From positions 1-9,713 of the forward strand of contig CAIRSV010000079.1 of NCBI GenBank assembly GCA_903881265.1: DNA of 9,713 bases, given 5' to 3'. Origin of the DNA: an uncultured Bacteroidota bacterium (lineage in GTDB: Bacteria > Bacteroidota > Bacteroidia > Chitinophagales > Chitinophagaceae). Under the pieces are notes generated by a model that was given only the letters and a program-made list of their open reading frames with translations, had not been told where the DNA came from and ran no database searches. Position numbers and translations under genes: made by a program. Of this stretch, positions 1-5,403 are shown in pieces (position 1 is the stretch's first letter; each line of letters begins with the position of its first letter).

Positions 1-85
1 ACCAAAGCTTGCAAAAGAGCTTCCACCTTTCCCACACAGACAAAATTGAATTAAAAAAATCTCCTCCGCTTCTGAAAATAAAAAA
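1..85. other. left edge, unassigned; possible 3' end of an upstream gene
   Basis: All three forward frames enter from the edge. One ends at a TAA at 52-54, one at a TGA at 47-49, and one stays open into the repeat that follows. Nothing in the short translations is recognisable, so I cannot say whether a gene ends here or in which frame. The A-rich stretch at 53-60 and 75-87 leads into the palindromic repeat. Confidence 0.15.
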
Positions 86-155
86 TACTGCCTTCGAAGG
101 CAGTATGTTCTTGTAAGCCTTTGGCTTTTATTTTTTCTACGTTATCGCCGCAGCG
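86..155. repeat. short copy of the island repeat, headed by a perfect palindrome
   Basis: It begins with a perfect 20-bp palindrome, TACTGCCTTCGAAGGCAGTA, at 86-105. It then follows the same order as the long copies at 2033 and 5098: TATGTTCTTG, AAGCCTTTGGCTTTTA, TTTCTACG and TTATCGCCGCAG. It lacks the internal block found in the long copies (the CCGTGGTTTGTGTC module), so TCTACG joins directly to TTATCGCCGCA. It lies upstream of the hipBA operon, so that operon also has a repeat relative on each side. Confidence 0.75.
115..136 (+). terminator. hairpin plus T-run inside the short repeat
   Basis: AAGCC (115-119) pairs with GGCTT (123-127) around a TTT loop and is followed by a T-rich tract to 136. 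The stem is only 5 bp, so this is a weak terminator candidate. The same hairpin recurs in both long copies, with a 6-bp stem, which suggests that termination may be a property of the repeat. Confidence 0.35.
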
Positions 156-361
156 TTTCGGCTTCGCATTTTTATTTTGTCGCTTTGAGGAACTTAAACG
201 TAGTTATTCAATGCTTATTAGTTATTGTTTGTTGTAGATAAGGATGAATTTCGGTTTCAAAATTCGTAGTAGTATTAATGGATAAGTATTGAGATTGCTA
301 CTGAGTACAATAAGGGCATTGTAAAAAATAATATAACGTGTCATAAAAAGGATAAAAATGC
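156..361. other. non-coding leader region, nothing recognised
   Basis: This is AT-rich sequence between the short repeat and the hipBA promoter. I see no convincing open frame, RNA gene or strong dyad. A TATCC/GGATA operator pair, as known for E. coli HipB, is not present as a pair. Confidence 0.4.
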
Positions 362-369
362 TATATTTG
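362..369 (+). promoter_or_regulatory. -7 box of the hipBA promoter
   Basis: TATATTTG matches the Bacteroidota -7 consensus TAnnTTTG exactly. It ends 20 bp before the ATG at 390. No good TTTG-type -33 element lies at the usual distance, so the call rests on the -7 box and its position. Confidence 0.45.
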
Positions 370-389
370 CGCTTTATAAGACCCATTAT

Positions 390-710
390 ATGAAAACAGC
401 ACCGGCAATATTACCTAAAAACCTCAAGGTTTTACATGTACTGGGAGAGCATATTCAGCTTGCTCGACTGCGTAGAAAGTTTAGTGCAGAGCAAGTGGCA
501 GAGCGTGCAGGCATAAGCAGAAAAACAGTTTACAATATCGAACAAGGAATGCCTACCGTGGCTATTGGCAGCTATTTGCAAGTGCTATTTGTGCTCGGTT
601 TGGAGAAAGACCTTTCCATGGTAGCAGCTACTGACCCCTTGGGTAGAAAATTGCAAGATGCCGGCATTACAACAGCAAAGCGTGCCCCTAAAAAATCGAA
701 TAAACTATGA
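390..710 (+). CDS. hipB: XRE-family HTH antitoxin, HipB-like
   Basis: This is a 106-residue DNA-binding protein, the likely antitoxin and autorepressor of the kinase gene that follows. A helix-turn-helix of the Cro/C1/XRE type spans roughly residues 18-75. Within it, EQVAERAGISRKTVYNIEQG shows the turn glycine and a recognition helix around residues 43-52. The tail after residue 80 is short and basic (KRAPKKSNKL), and probably flexible. The stop codon overlaps the start of hipA as ATGA, which is typical of translationally coupled hipBA pairs. In characterised systems HipB binds HipA and represses the operon by DNA binding; this role is inferred here. The ATG at 390 is preferred because a TAnnTTTG box lies 20 bp upstream. 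The family assignment is firm. The symbol reflects context and not close similarity to E. coli HipB. Confidence 0.85.
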   Translation: MKTAPAILPKNLKVLHVLGEHIQLARLRRKFSAEQVAERAGISRKTVYNIEQGMPTVAIGSYLQVLFVLGLEKDLSMVAATDPLGRKLQDAGITTAKRAPKKSNKL

Positions 711-1984
711 AGATAAACGAAACTGTCATTTGGGTATATGCTGATTGGGAAGCAATGGAAGTACCTAGGTTCATGGGTATGCTTACTGCACAGCGTGTAA
801 GGGGAAAGGAGATTTTTTCATTTGAATACCATGAGGCTTGGCTGAGCTCGAACCAGGCTATCTTGTATATCGACCCTAACTTAGGTCTTTACAAGGGGAA
901 ACAGTATTTGCCTGAAGGAAAAAATAATTTTGGGATGTTCCTCGATTCTGCGCCTGATCGCTGGGGACGATTATTAATGCGGAGAAGAGAAGCATGGCAA
1001 GCTAAGTTGGAGAGCCGTGAAGAAAAAACACTTTTTGAAAGTGATTATTTATTAGGTGTTTTTGATGGTCATCGAATGGGAGGGCTACGATTTAAATTAG
1101 AACAGGAGGGTGAATGGATGAACAACCAAAAGAAAATGTCAACGCCTCCCTGGACATCGCTTCGTGAATTGGAATATGCCAGTTTGCAATTAGAAAAAGA
1201 GGATGCCATTAAAGACCCGGAATATACTAAGTGGTTGAGCATGCTAATTGACCCAGGTTCTTCATTGGGCGGCGCAAGACCTAAAGCCAGTGTATTGGAT
1301 GAAAAGGGCAACCTTTGGATCGCAAAATTTCCAAGTGCTAAAGATGATAAAAACACCGGTGCTTGGGAAATGGTATTGCATCAATTGGCTAAAGCTTGCG
1401 GTATTCATGTACCTGATGCAAGGCTACTTCAATTTTCCGGAAAACACCATACATTCTTATCTAAACGATTTGATAGAATAAAACAGAAACGCATACACTT
1501 TGCATCTGCCATGACATTATTGGGATATCAAGATGGAGCGGATTTTCATGATGGGTTAAGCTATTTGGATATTGTTGCTTTTATCATTCAGCAAGGAGCA
1601 TCGGTGAAAGCAGGTTTAGAACAGTTGTGGCGAAGAGTCGTTTTCAATATATTGGTTTCAAATACAGATGATCATTTGCGTAATCACGGATTCCTGCTTA
1701 CAAATCATGGTTGGGAATTATCACCAGCTTATGATATGAATCCCAATGAAATGGGAAATGGCTTGACATTACATATATCGGAGAATAGCAATGAACAGGA
1801 TATATCTTTGGCGTTAGAAACGGCAACGCATTACAAGCTAAAAAATGACGAAGCGGAAAAAATTATAAATGATATGCAACGAGAAATTGCCAAATGGCGC
1901 ATAGTTGCAAAAAAAGTAGGCATAAGCAGTACAGAAATAGAACAGACAAAGCGTGCTTTTCGTCATGCTGAAATAAAAAAATAA
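707..1984 (+). CDS. hipA: HipA-family serine/threonine kinase toxin
   Basis: This 425-residue protein is close to the length of E. coli HipA (440), so both the N-terminal subdomain (about residues 8-130) and the C-terminal kinase lobe are present; it is not a split HipS/HipT form. Kinase landmarks are: GSSLGGARPKA (184-194), the glycine-rich nucleotide loop with two serines where HipA proteins autophosphorylate; IAKFPS (205-210), with the likely ATP-binding lysine K207; SKRFDR (252-257); NTDDHLRN (319-326), the catalytic-loop motif; and AYDMNP (341-346), with the metal-binding aspartate D343. All key positions look intact, so an active kinase is expected. E. coli HipA phosphorylates glutamyl-tRNA synthetase and stalls translation; the target here is unknown. 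The gene starts inside the hipB stop (ATGA). A repeat module begins 4 bp after its stop codon. Confidence 0.92.
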   Translation: MKINETVIWVYADWEAMEVPRFMGMLTAQRVRGKEIFSFEYHEAWLSSNQAILYIDPNLGLYKGKQYLPEGKNNFGMFLDSAPDRWGRLLMRRREAWQAKLESREEKTLFESDYLLGVFDGHRMGGLRFKLEQEGEWMNNQKKMSTPPWTSLRELEYASLQLEKEDAIKDPEYTKWLSMLIDPGSSLGGARPKASVLDEKGNLWIAKFPSAKDDKNTGAWEMVLHQLAKACGIHVPDARLLQFSGKHHTFLSKRFDRIKQKRIHFASAMTLLGYQDGADFHDGLSYLDIVAFIIQQGASVKAGLEQLWRRVVFNILVSNTDDHLRNHGFLLTNHGWELSPAYDMNPNEMGNGLTLHISENSNEQDISLALETATHYKLKNDEAEKIINDMQREIAKWRIVAKKVGISSTEIEQTKRAFRHAEIKK

Positions 1985-1988
1985 GGCG

Positions 1989-2032
1989 GCTATCTCCGTG
2001 GTTTGTGTCTTCTCAAATCATCCATAATTCTC
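1989..2032. repeat. CCGTGGTTTGTGTC module, free-standing copy
   Basis: This is a 44-bp module running from GCTATCTCCGTGG to CATAATTCTC. Closely related copies lie inside the long repeats (2107-2150 and 5171-5215), and a truncated one follows the tandem array (2895-2920). This copy sits between the hipA stop and the first long repeat, so two direct copies flank the hairpin part of that repeat, 118 bp apart. Confidence 0.75.
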
Positions 2033-2292
2033 CCGCTCTTTGAAGGCTATGCCTTCGAAGGCTTTATGTTCTTGAAAGCCTTTGGCTTTTAGTTTCTCTA
2101 CGTAATGCTATCTCCGTGGTTCGTGTCTTCACAAATCATCCATAATTCTCTCTTTTTATCGCCGCATCTCGGCAAACGAATTAGTTCTTCTAGCAACAAT
2201 ATTTATGGCAGACTTTATGGGTCGCGTCCGTTCATTTAGATTAACCGCAGCGTCCGACAGGTTGCTAGAGGCTACTAGTATTCCAATAAAAA
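2033..2292. repeat. long island repeat, copy A (about 260 bp)
   Basis: It is nearly identical over its whole length to 5098-5357, in the same orientation. In order it contains: a GAAGGC/GCCTTC hairpin (2042-2056); a second hairpin AAAGCC-TTT-GGCTTT (2075-2089) that may end hipA transcription; the CCGTGGTT module (2107-2150); a TTATCGCCGCA segment; and a terminal part bounded by the inverted repeat TCTAGCAAC (2189-2197) and GTTGCTAGA (2261-2269). It ends in CTAGTATTCC and an A-run. The frame across the terminal part is open in both copies. However, the three base changes between the copies after the shared ATG are all non-synonymous G/A transitions, which argues against a conserved protein. 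Confidence 0.88.
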
Positions 2293-2295
2293 AAA

Positions 2296-2880
2296 AGCTG
2301 TCTCAACAGATCTGAGAATTTACCGCAAAGGAATACAAAGGTTCTCGCAAAGGAATACAAGGTATTGAATTCATATAGATTAGTGCTTTGTGCCCTTTGT
2401 GTCTGCTTCGCGCACTTTGCGGTAAAAATTCTATTCTTAAAAAAAGCTGTCACAACAGATCTAAGAATTTACCGCAAAGGAATACAAAGGTTCTCGCAAA
2501 GGAATATGAGGTATTGAATTCATATGGATTAGTGCTTTGTGCCCTTTGTGTCTGCTTCGCGCACTTTGAGGTAAAAATTCTATTCTTAAAAAAAAGCTGT
2601 CTCAACAGATCTAAGAATTTACCGCAAAGGAATACAAAGGTTCTCCCAAAGGAATACAAGGTATTAAATTCATAAGGATTAGTGCTTTGTGCCCTTGGTG
2701 TCTGCTTAGCGCCCTTTGCGGTAAAATTCTATTCTTAAAAAAAAGCTGTCACAACAGATCTAAGAATTTACCGCAAAGGAATACAAAGGTTCTCGCAAAG
2801 GAATACAAGGTATTGAATTCATAAGGATTAGTGCTTTGTGCCCTTTGTGTCTGCTTCGCGCACTTTGCGGTAAAAATTCT
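2296..2880. repeat. tandem array of four 149-150 bp dyad units
   Basis: Units start at the AGCTG of 2296, 2445, 2595 and 2744 and are close to identical. Each unit opens with GCTGTCWCAACAGATCT. It then carries a left arm AGAATTTACCGCAAAG (2315, 2464, 2614, 2763) and a right arm CTTTGCGGTAAAAATTCT (ending 2432, 2581, 2730, 2880). The arms are inverted relative to each other, so each unit is an imperfect dyad about 118 bp long. Inside the left half, CGCAAAGGAATACAA occurs twice, 23 bp apart. The right half carries the reverse complement of related CACAAAG motifs. Units 1 and 3 read CTGTCTCAAC while units 2 and 4 read CTGTCACAAC. Units 1-2 share CATAT at a position where units 3-4 share CATAAGG. 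Open frames across the array are translated repeat and not genes. The function is unknown. Confidence 0.93.
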
Positions 2881-2894
2881 CTTCTGAGGCAGCC

Positions 2895-2920
2895 CATCTC
2901 AGTGGTTTGTGTCTTCACAA
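2895..2920. repeat. truncated CCGTGG-type module after the array
   Basis: CATCTCAGTGGTTTGTGTC followed by TTCACAA matches the core of the modules at 1989, 2107 and 5171, but breaks off before the CATCCATAATTCTC part. It marks the right flank of the tandem array. Confidence 0.6.
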
Positions 2921-2927
2921 CCCTTCG

Positions 2928-2950
2928 GCAAAACCAAAAGAGCCACTTTT
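2928..2950. repeat. 23-bp repeat upstream of abiE (pairs with 4864-4886)
   Basis: GCAAAACC-A-AAAGAGCCA-C-TTTT differs from 4864-4886 at only two of 23 positions. The two copies lie in direct orientation on either side of the abiE operon. Both translate to AKPKEP followed by a hydrophobic pair in an open frame. The upstream frame runs on into abiEi, but the natural abiEi start is further down. Confidence 0.6.
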
Positions 2951-2992
2951 TAGCCAACGCACCACAAAAAAAGCCGTTTCATATTTGAAATA

Positions 2993-3028
2993 TCAGGTTT
3001 ATCCTGACTATATTACTATGAAAAGTAA
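2993..3028 (+). promoter_or_regulatory. first copy of the duplicated abiE operator/start segment
   Basis: This is a 36-bp segment identical to 3080-3115. It contains TCAGG-TTTAT-CCTGA (2993-3007) as a short dyad, then CTATATTACT and an ATG at 3018 followed by AAAAGTAA. Here the dyad arms are only 5 bp, shorter than in the second copy. CATATTTG (2980-2987), one base away from the TAnnTTTG consensus, lies just upstream and could place the transcription start inside the dyad. The ATG at 3018 is in frame with abiEi, so a form with 29 extra residues is possible. Confidence 0.5.
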
Positions 3029-3074
3029 TTTTTTAAGGCGAAAAAGAAAAATATTAAATTATCTTTTGTATCAT

Positions 3075-3099
3075 TATAGTCAGGTTTATCCTGACTATA
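3075..3099. promoter_or_regulatory. abiE operator candidate: 10-bp perfect dyad
   Basis: Perfect 10-bp arms TATAGTCAGG (3075-3084) and CCTGACTATA (3090-3099) are separated by TTTAT, five bases before the preferred abiEi start. AbiEi proteins are known to repress their own operon by binding inverted repeats in its promoter, so this is the natural candidate site. Its inner TCAGG/CCTGA core is repeated 87 bp upstream, giving two sites at a fixed distance. Confidence 0.65.
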
Positions 3100-3104
3100 T
3101 TACT

Positions 3105-3926
3105 ATGAAAAGTAAATACATATCAACGCAATCAAACGAACTTCTATCCTATTTCAATGGACAGAACAAGACTTGTTTTGACTATAGCGAAGCATTCCAA
3201 GCAATGCCTGATTCAAAGGAAAGCACACTTCGGGAACTTCTAAGCGACATGACAAAGCGTGGACTTCTGATGAGATTGAAAGACGGAGTTTATTACATCA
3301 TACCATACGAAGCAAATGCTGAAAATTTTATGCCCGACTGGCATTTAATAGCGGGAAACTTGGTAAACGATGCCCAATATTATATTGGTTACTATTCTGC
3401 TTTGCAAATTCATAATCTCATCACACAACCTTCTTTGAAGGAACAAATTGTTGTTTCAAAACAAATTCGACCATCGGAAATAAAAATCAAAAATATTCCC
3501 TTTCAATTCATTTATCACAACGACAAACATTTTTTCGGTGCAAAAAAAATATGGATTGATAGTTTCAATAAAGTCCTTTGTTCTGATTTAGAAAAAACAT
3601 TTATAGACTGCCTATTCAAACCTGACTATGCTGGTGGTATAGTGGAAGTAGCAAGGGCTATTTATACTTCTAAAGAAAAAATAAAATACGATATACTGTT
3701 TGATTATGCAAAAAAATTCGATTCCCAAGCTGTAATAAAACGGTTAGGATTTTTGTTAGAAATACTCAACATCAATTCAGGAATTATTGACGATTTACAT
3801 AAAATAAAAACTGCTTCTTATGTAGTGCTTGACACCGAATTGCCAAAGTTTGGCAAACGCAACAGTCGGTGGAGCATTCAGCAGAACTTAGAAACTGGCA
3901 CGATTAAATCTGCTATTTACACATGA
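3105..3926 (+). CDS. abiEi: AbiEi-type antitoxin of a type IV toxin-antitoxin system
   Basis: This 273-residue protein is the antitoxin and likely autorepressor of the abiE pair. The N-terminal part (about residues 8-65) has the winged-helix look of AbiEi proteins: STLRELLSDMTKRGLLMRLK followed by DGVYYIIP, a helix and wing. The larger C-terminal domain carries IGYYSALQIHNLI and the conserved DLEKTFIDCLFKPDYAGG segment seen in AbiEi antitoxins. Its stop overlaps the toxin start as ATGA. I prefer the ATG at 3105 because it sits directly after a perfect operator-like dyad. In-frame starts at 3018 (302 residues) and 2907 (339 residues) are possible, but the added residues come from repeated DNA and add only a short basic stretch. 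In characterised type IV systems the antitoxin counters the toxin without forming a stable complex. The operon is visibly more AT-rich than the chromosomal genes to the right, consistent with transfer. Confidence 0.9.
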   Translation: MKSKYISTQSNELLSYFNGQNKTCFDYSEAFQAMPDSKESTLRELLSDMTKRGLLMRLKDGVYYIIPYEANAENFMPDWHLIAGNLVNDAQYYIGYYSALQIHNLITQPSLKEQIVVSKQIRPSEIKIKNIPFQFIYHNDKHFFGAKKIWIDSFNKVLCSDLEKTFIDCLFKPDYAGGIVEVARAIYTSKEKIKYDILFDYAKKFDSQAVIKRLGFLLEILNINSGIIDDLHKIKTASYVVLDTELPKFGKRNSRWSIQQNLETGTIKSAIYT

Positions 3927-4819
3927 TTAAGCCCGGAGAAATACAGCAAAAAGCAAGAGCTGTTGGCGTTCGTGACCAGCAGATTGAAAAAGATTATATT
4001 CTTTCATGGATATTAAAAGGCATTGCACAACATGAACAACTTTCAAAAGTTATCGCGTTTAAAGGAGGAACTGTTTTAAAGAAAATCTATTTTGAAGATT
4101 ACCGATTTTCAGAAGACTTGGATTTTACCTTAATCAACAATGAAACCTTCCCAAAAATAGCAATGAACGAAGTGCATACCAATAAAAAAGAAGGTTCGAT
4201 TGAGCCCTTAAAAAACAAAGTATTATTCAATCAAATTTCTAATGAACAAATTTTTGAATGGTTCAGGGAAACCTTTGACTACATCAAGGAAGAAGCTAAT
4301 ATTTCACTTGAAATCATTGATAACAATGAACACGAAGATGGTGGCATTAACTTTTACATAAGCTATATCGGCCCGCTTGGCGGACAAGGAAATAACAAAC
4401 GAGTAAAGATTGACATTTCGAGAAGTGAACAACTGGTTTTTGAACCCGTAATGAAAGATGTTTTCATTGGCTATTCCGATGTAGAAGAACACCAACTTTT
4501 ATGTTATCCCTTAGAAGAAGTATTAGTAGAAAAAATGCGGTCAGTGATGCAAAGAATGCAAGCCCGTGATTTTTACGACATCTGGTATCTATTGGAACAA
4601 CATGGAATGGACATTAATTTTTATTTGAATGAATTCGAAACAAAGTGTAAAAGCAAAGAATTAAATCACACAGATTTTCCAAAAAAATTAGCCGAACGAT
4701 TGCAGCAATACAAAGGTCGTTGGCAAAGTTCAATGAGTGAACAAATAAAAGACTTGCCCGACTTTGACCAAGTAGAACGGGAAGTACAAAGACATTTAAA
4801 GAAACTGAACCTGAAATGA
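3923..4819 (+). CDS. abiEii: AbiEii nucleotidyltransferase toxin
   Basis: This 298-residue protein belongs to the AbiEii/AbiGii family of DNA polymerase beta-like nucleotidyltransferases. Visible motifs are: FKGGTVLKK (46-54) followed by RFSEDLDF (61-68), the GG/S...DxD nucleotide- and metal-binding signature; KID (162-164), the third acidic position; EKMRS (203-207); and QARDFYDIWYL (213-223), the conserved C-terminal family motif. All expected catalytic residues are present, so the toxin looks intact. AbiEii proteins give phage-abortive infection or toxicity; related MenT toxins add nucleotides to tRNA 3' ends. The substrate here is not known. The gene overlaps abiEi by ATGA at its start and a short following frame by ATGA at its end, so three frames are potentially coupled. 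Confidence 0.93.
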   Translation: MIKPGEIQQKARAVGVRDQQIEKDYILSWILKGIAQHEQLSKVIAFKGGTVLKKIYFEDYRFSEDLDFTLINNETFPKIAMNEVHTNKKEGSIEPLKNKVLFNQISNEQIFEWFRETFDYIKEEANISLEIIDNNEHEDGGINFYISYIGPLGGQGNNKRVKIDISRSEQLVFEPVMKDVFIGYSDVEEHQLLCYPLEEVLVEKMRSVMQRMQARDFYDIWYLLEQHGMDINFYLNEFETKCKSKELNHTDFPKKLAERLQQYKGRWQSSMSEQIKDLPDFDQVEREVQRHLKKLNLK

Positions 4820-4932
4820 GTAAATTGAAATTTATAGACTTATTCGCGGAACTTGGTGACATTGCAAAACCTAAAGAGCCATTTTTCGTCATAACACATC
4901 ATAATAACGTAAGCAATCTTTATATTAATTAA
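4816..4932 (+). CDS. short coupled ORF after abiEii, possible remnant
   Basis: This is a 38-codon frame whose ATG overlaps the abiEii stop as ATGA, the same coupling used between abiEi and abiEii. The start MSKLKFIDLFAELGD resembles the beginning of C5-cytosine DNA methyltransferases (KFIDLFAGxGG). The key glycines of that motif read E and D, and the frame stops 23 residues later, so it cannot be a methyltransferase. The middle (AKPKEPFF) coincides with the 23-bp repeat also found at 2928. It is either a fragment left by recombination or a small coupled peptide; I cannot decide from one sequence. Confidence 0.35.
   Translation: MSKLKFIDLFAELGDIAKPKEPFFVITHHNNVSNLYIN
4864..4886. repeat. 23-bp repeat downstream of abiE (pairs with 2928-2950)
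   Basis: GCAAAACC-T-AAAGAGCCA-T-TTTT matches 21 of 23 positions of the upstream copy, in the same orientation. Similarity fades quickly on both sides. It lies within the short frame coupled to abiEii. Confidence 0.6.
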
Positions 4933-4939
4933 CATTCGC

Positions 4940-5107
4940 ATGAACACTTTCACTTCAATAAAGGAACTACTTTCAACTCTTGTAAGAGAGCATAAGCTAC
5001 TTACAGAGATGTTTGAAAAGTGTAAAACGCTTTCATACAAGTATGACTTAGTTTTAGTGATGGTTGATTACAACGAAGAGAGAATTCAATATTTAACCGC
5101 TCTTTGA
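4940..5107 (+). pseudogene. 55-codon ORF cut off by the long repeat
   Basis: The frame starts with ATG at 4940 and reads as a plausible soluble, helix-rich protein N-terminus, with IKELLSTLVREHKLLTEMFE in its first half. Its last codons and stop (TGA at 5105-5107) fall inside the first ten bases of the long repeat copy B, which begins at 5098. This is what one expects of a longer gene truncated when the repeat arrived or recombined. I do not recognise the family. The alternative is a real 55-residue protein that happens to end in the repeat. It follows the coupled short frame by 7 bp and could be part of the original abiE operon. Confidence 0.4.
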
Positions 5108-5357
5108 AGGCTATGCCTTCGAAGGGTTTATGTTCTTGAAAGCCTTTGGCTTTTAGTTTCTCTACGTAATGCTATGACCGTGGTTTGTGTCTTTACAAAT
5201 CATCCATAATTCTCCCGGTTTATCGCCGCAGCAACTCGGCAAACAAATCATTCTTCTAGCAACAATATTTATGGCAGACTTTATGGGTCGCGTCCATTCA
5301 TTTAGATTAACCACAGCGTCCGACAAGTTGCTAGAGGCTACTAGTATTCCAACAAAA
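5098..5357. repeat. long island repeat, copy B (about 260 bp)
   Basis: This is the direct-orientation copy of 2033-2292, starting CCGCTCTTTGAAGG and ending CTAGTATTCC plus an A-run. It carries the same hairpins, the CCGTGGTTTGTGTC module (5171-5215), the TTATCGCCGCAG segment and the inverted pair TCTAGCAAC (5255-5263) and GTTGCTAGA (5327-5335). Its left edge truncates an open frame and its right edge abuts the terminator of the dipeptidyl peptidase gene, so it marks the island boundary. An open frame across its terminal part mirrors that in copy A and is not supported as a gene. Confidence 0.88.
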
Positions 5358-5384
5358 AAACCCGGCCATCGAGACCGGGTTTTT
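5356..5384. terminator. strong hairpin terminator
   Basis: AAAAACCCGG (5356-5365) pairs perfectly with CCGGGTTTTT (5375-5384) around a 9-base loop. With A-runs on one side and T-runs on the other it can work in both directions. It lies 20 bp beyond the stop of the minus-strand dipeptidyl peptidase gene and also shields that gene from transcription out of the island. Confidence 0.88.
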
Positions 5385-5403
5385 CTATGATAACATAAGG
5401 TGC

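Noticed and set aside
2189..2269. Classical integron attC site
   Set aside because: The outer bases do not match RYYYAAC/GTTRRRY, I could not find a matching inner pair of arms, and no integrase is in the window. I kept it only as a structural resemblance.
2296..2880. CRISPR array
   Set aside because: The units are about 149 bp with no unique spacers; the entire period is repeated and no cas gene is nearby.
2265..2957. Several open frames on both strands across the tandem array, with repeated translated motifs
   Set aside because: They are translations of the 149-bp units, occur on both strands at once, and have no initiation signals or recognisable domain. The apparent protein repeats only reflect DNA repeats.
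2907..3104. Long form of AbiEi starting at 2907
   Set aside because: The first 66 residues would come from repeat DNA (the 23-bp repeat and the 36-bp duplication). The start would lie upstream of the operator-like dyads. The ATG at 3105 gives a normal AbiEi N-terminus.
5187..5390. Open frame across copy B reading MADFMGRVHSFRLTTASDKL and beyond
   Set aside because: The matching frame in copy A differs only by amino-acid-changing substitutions after the shared ATG, and in both copies the frame runs out into unrelated flanking sequence. It also runs through the terminator.
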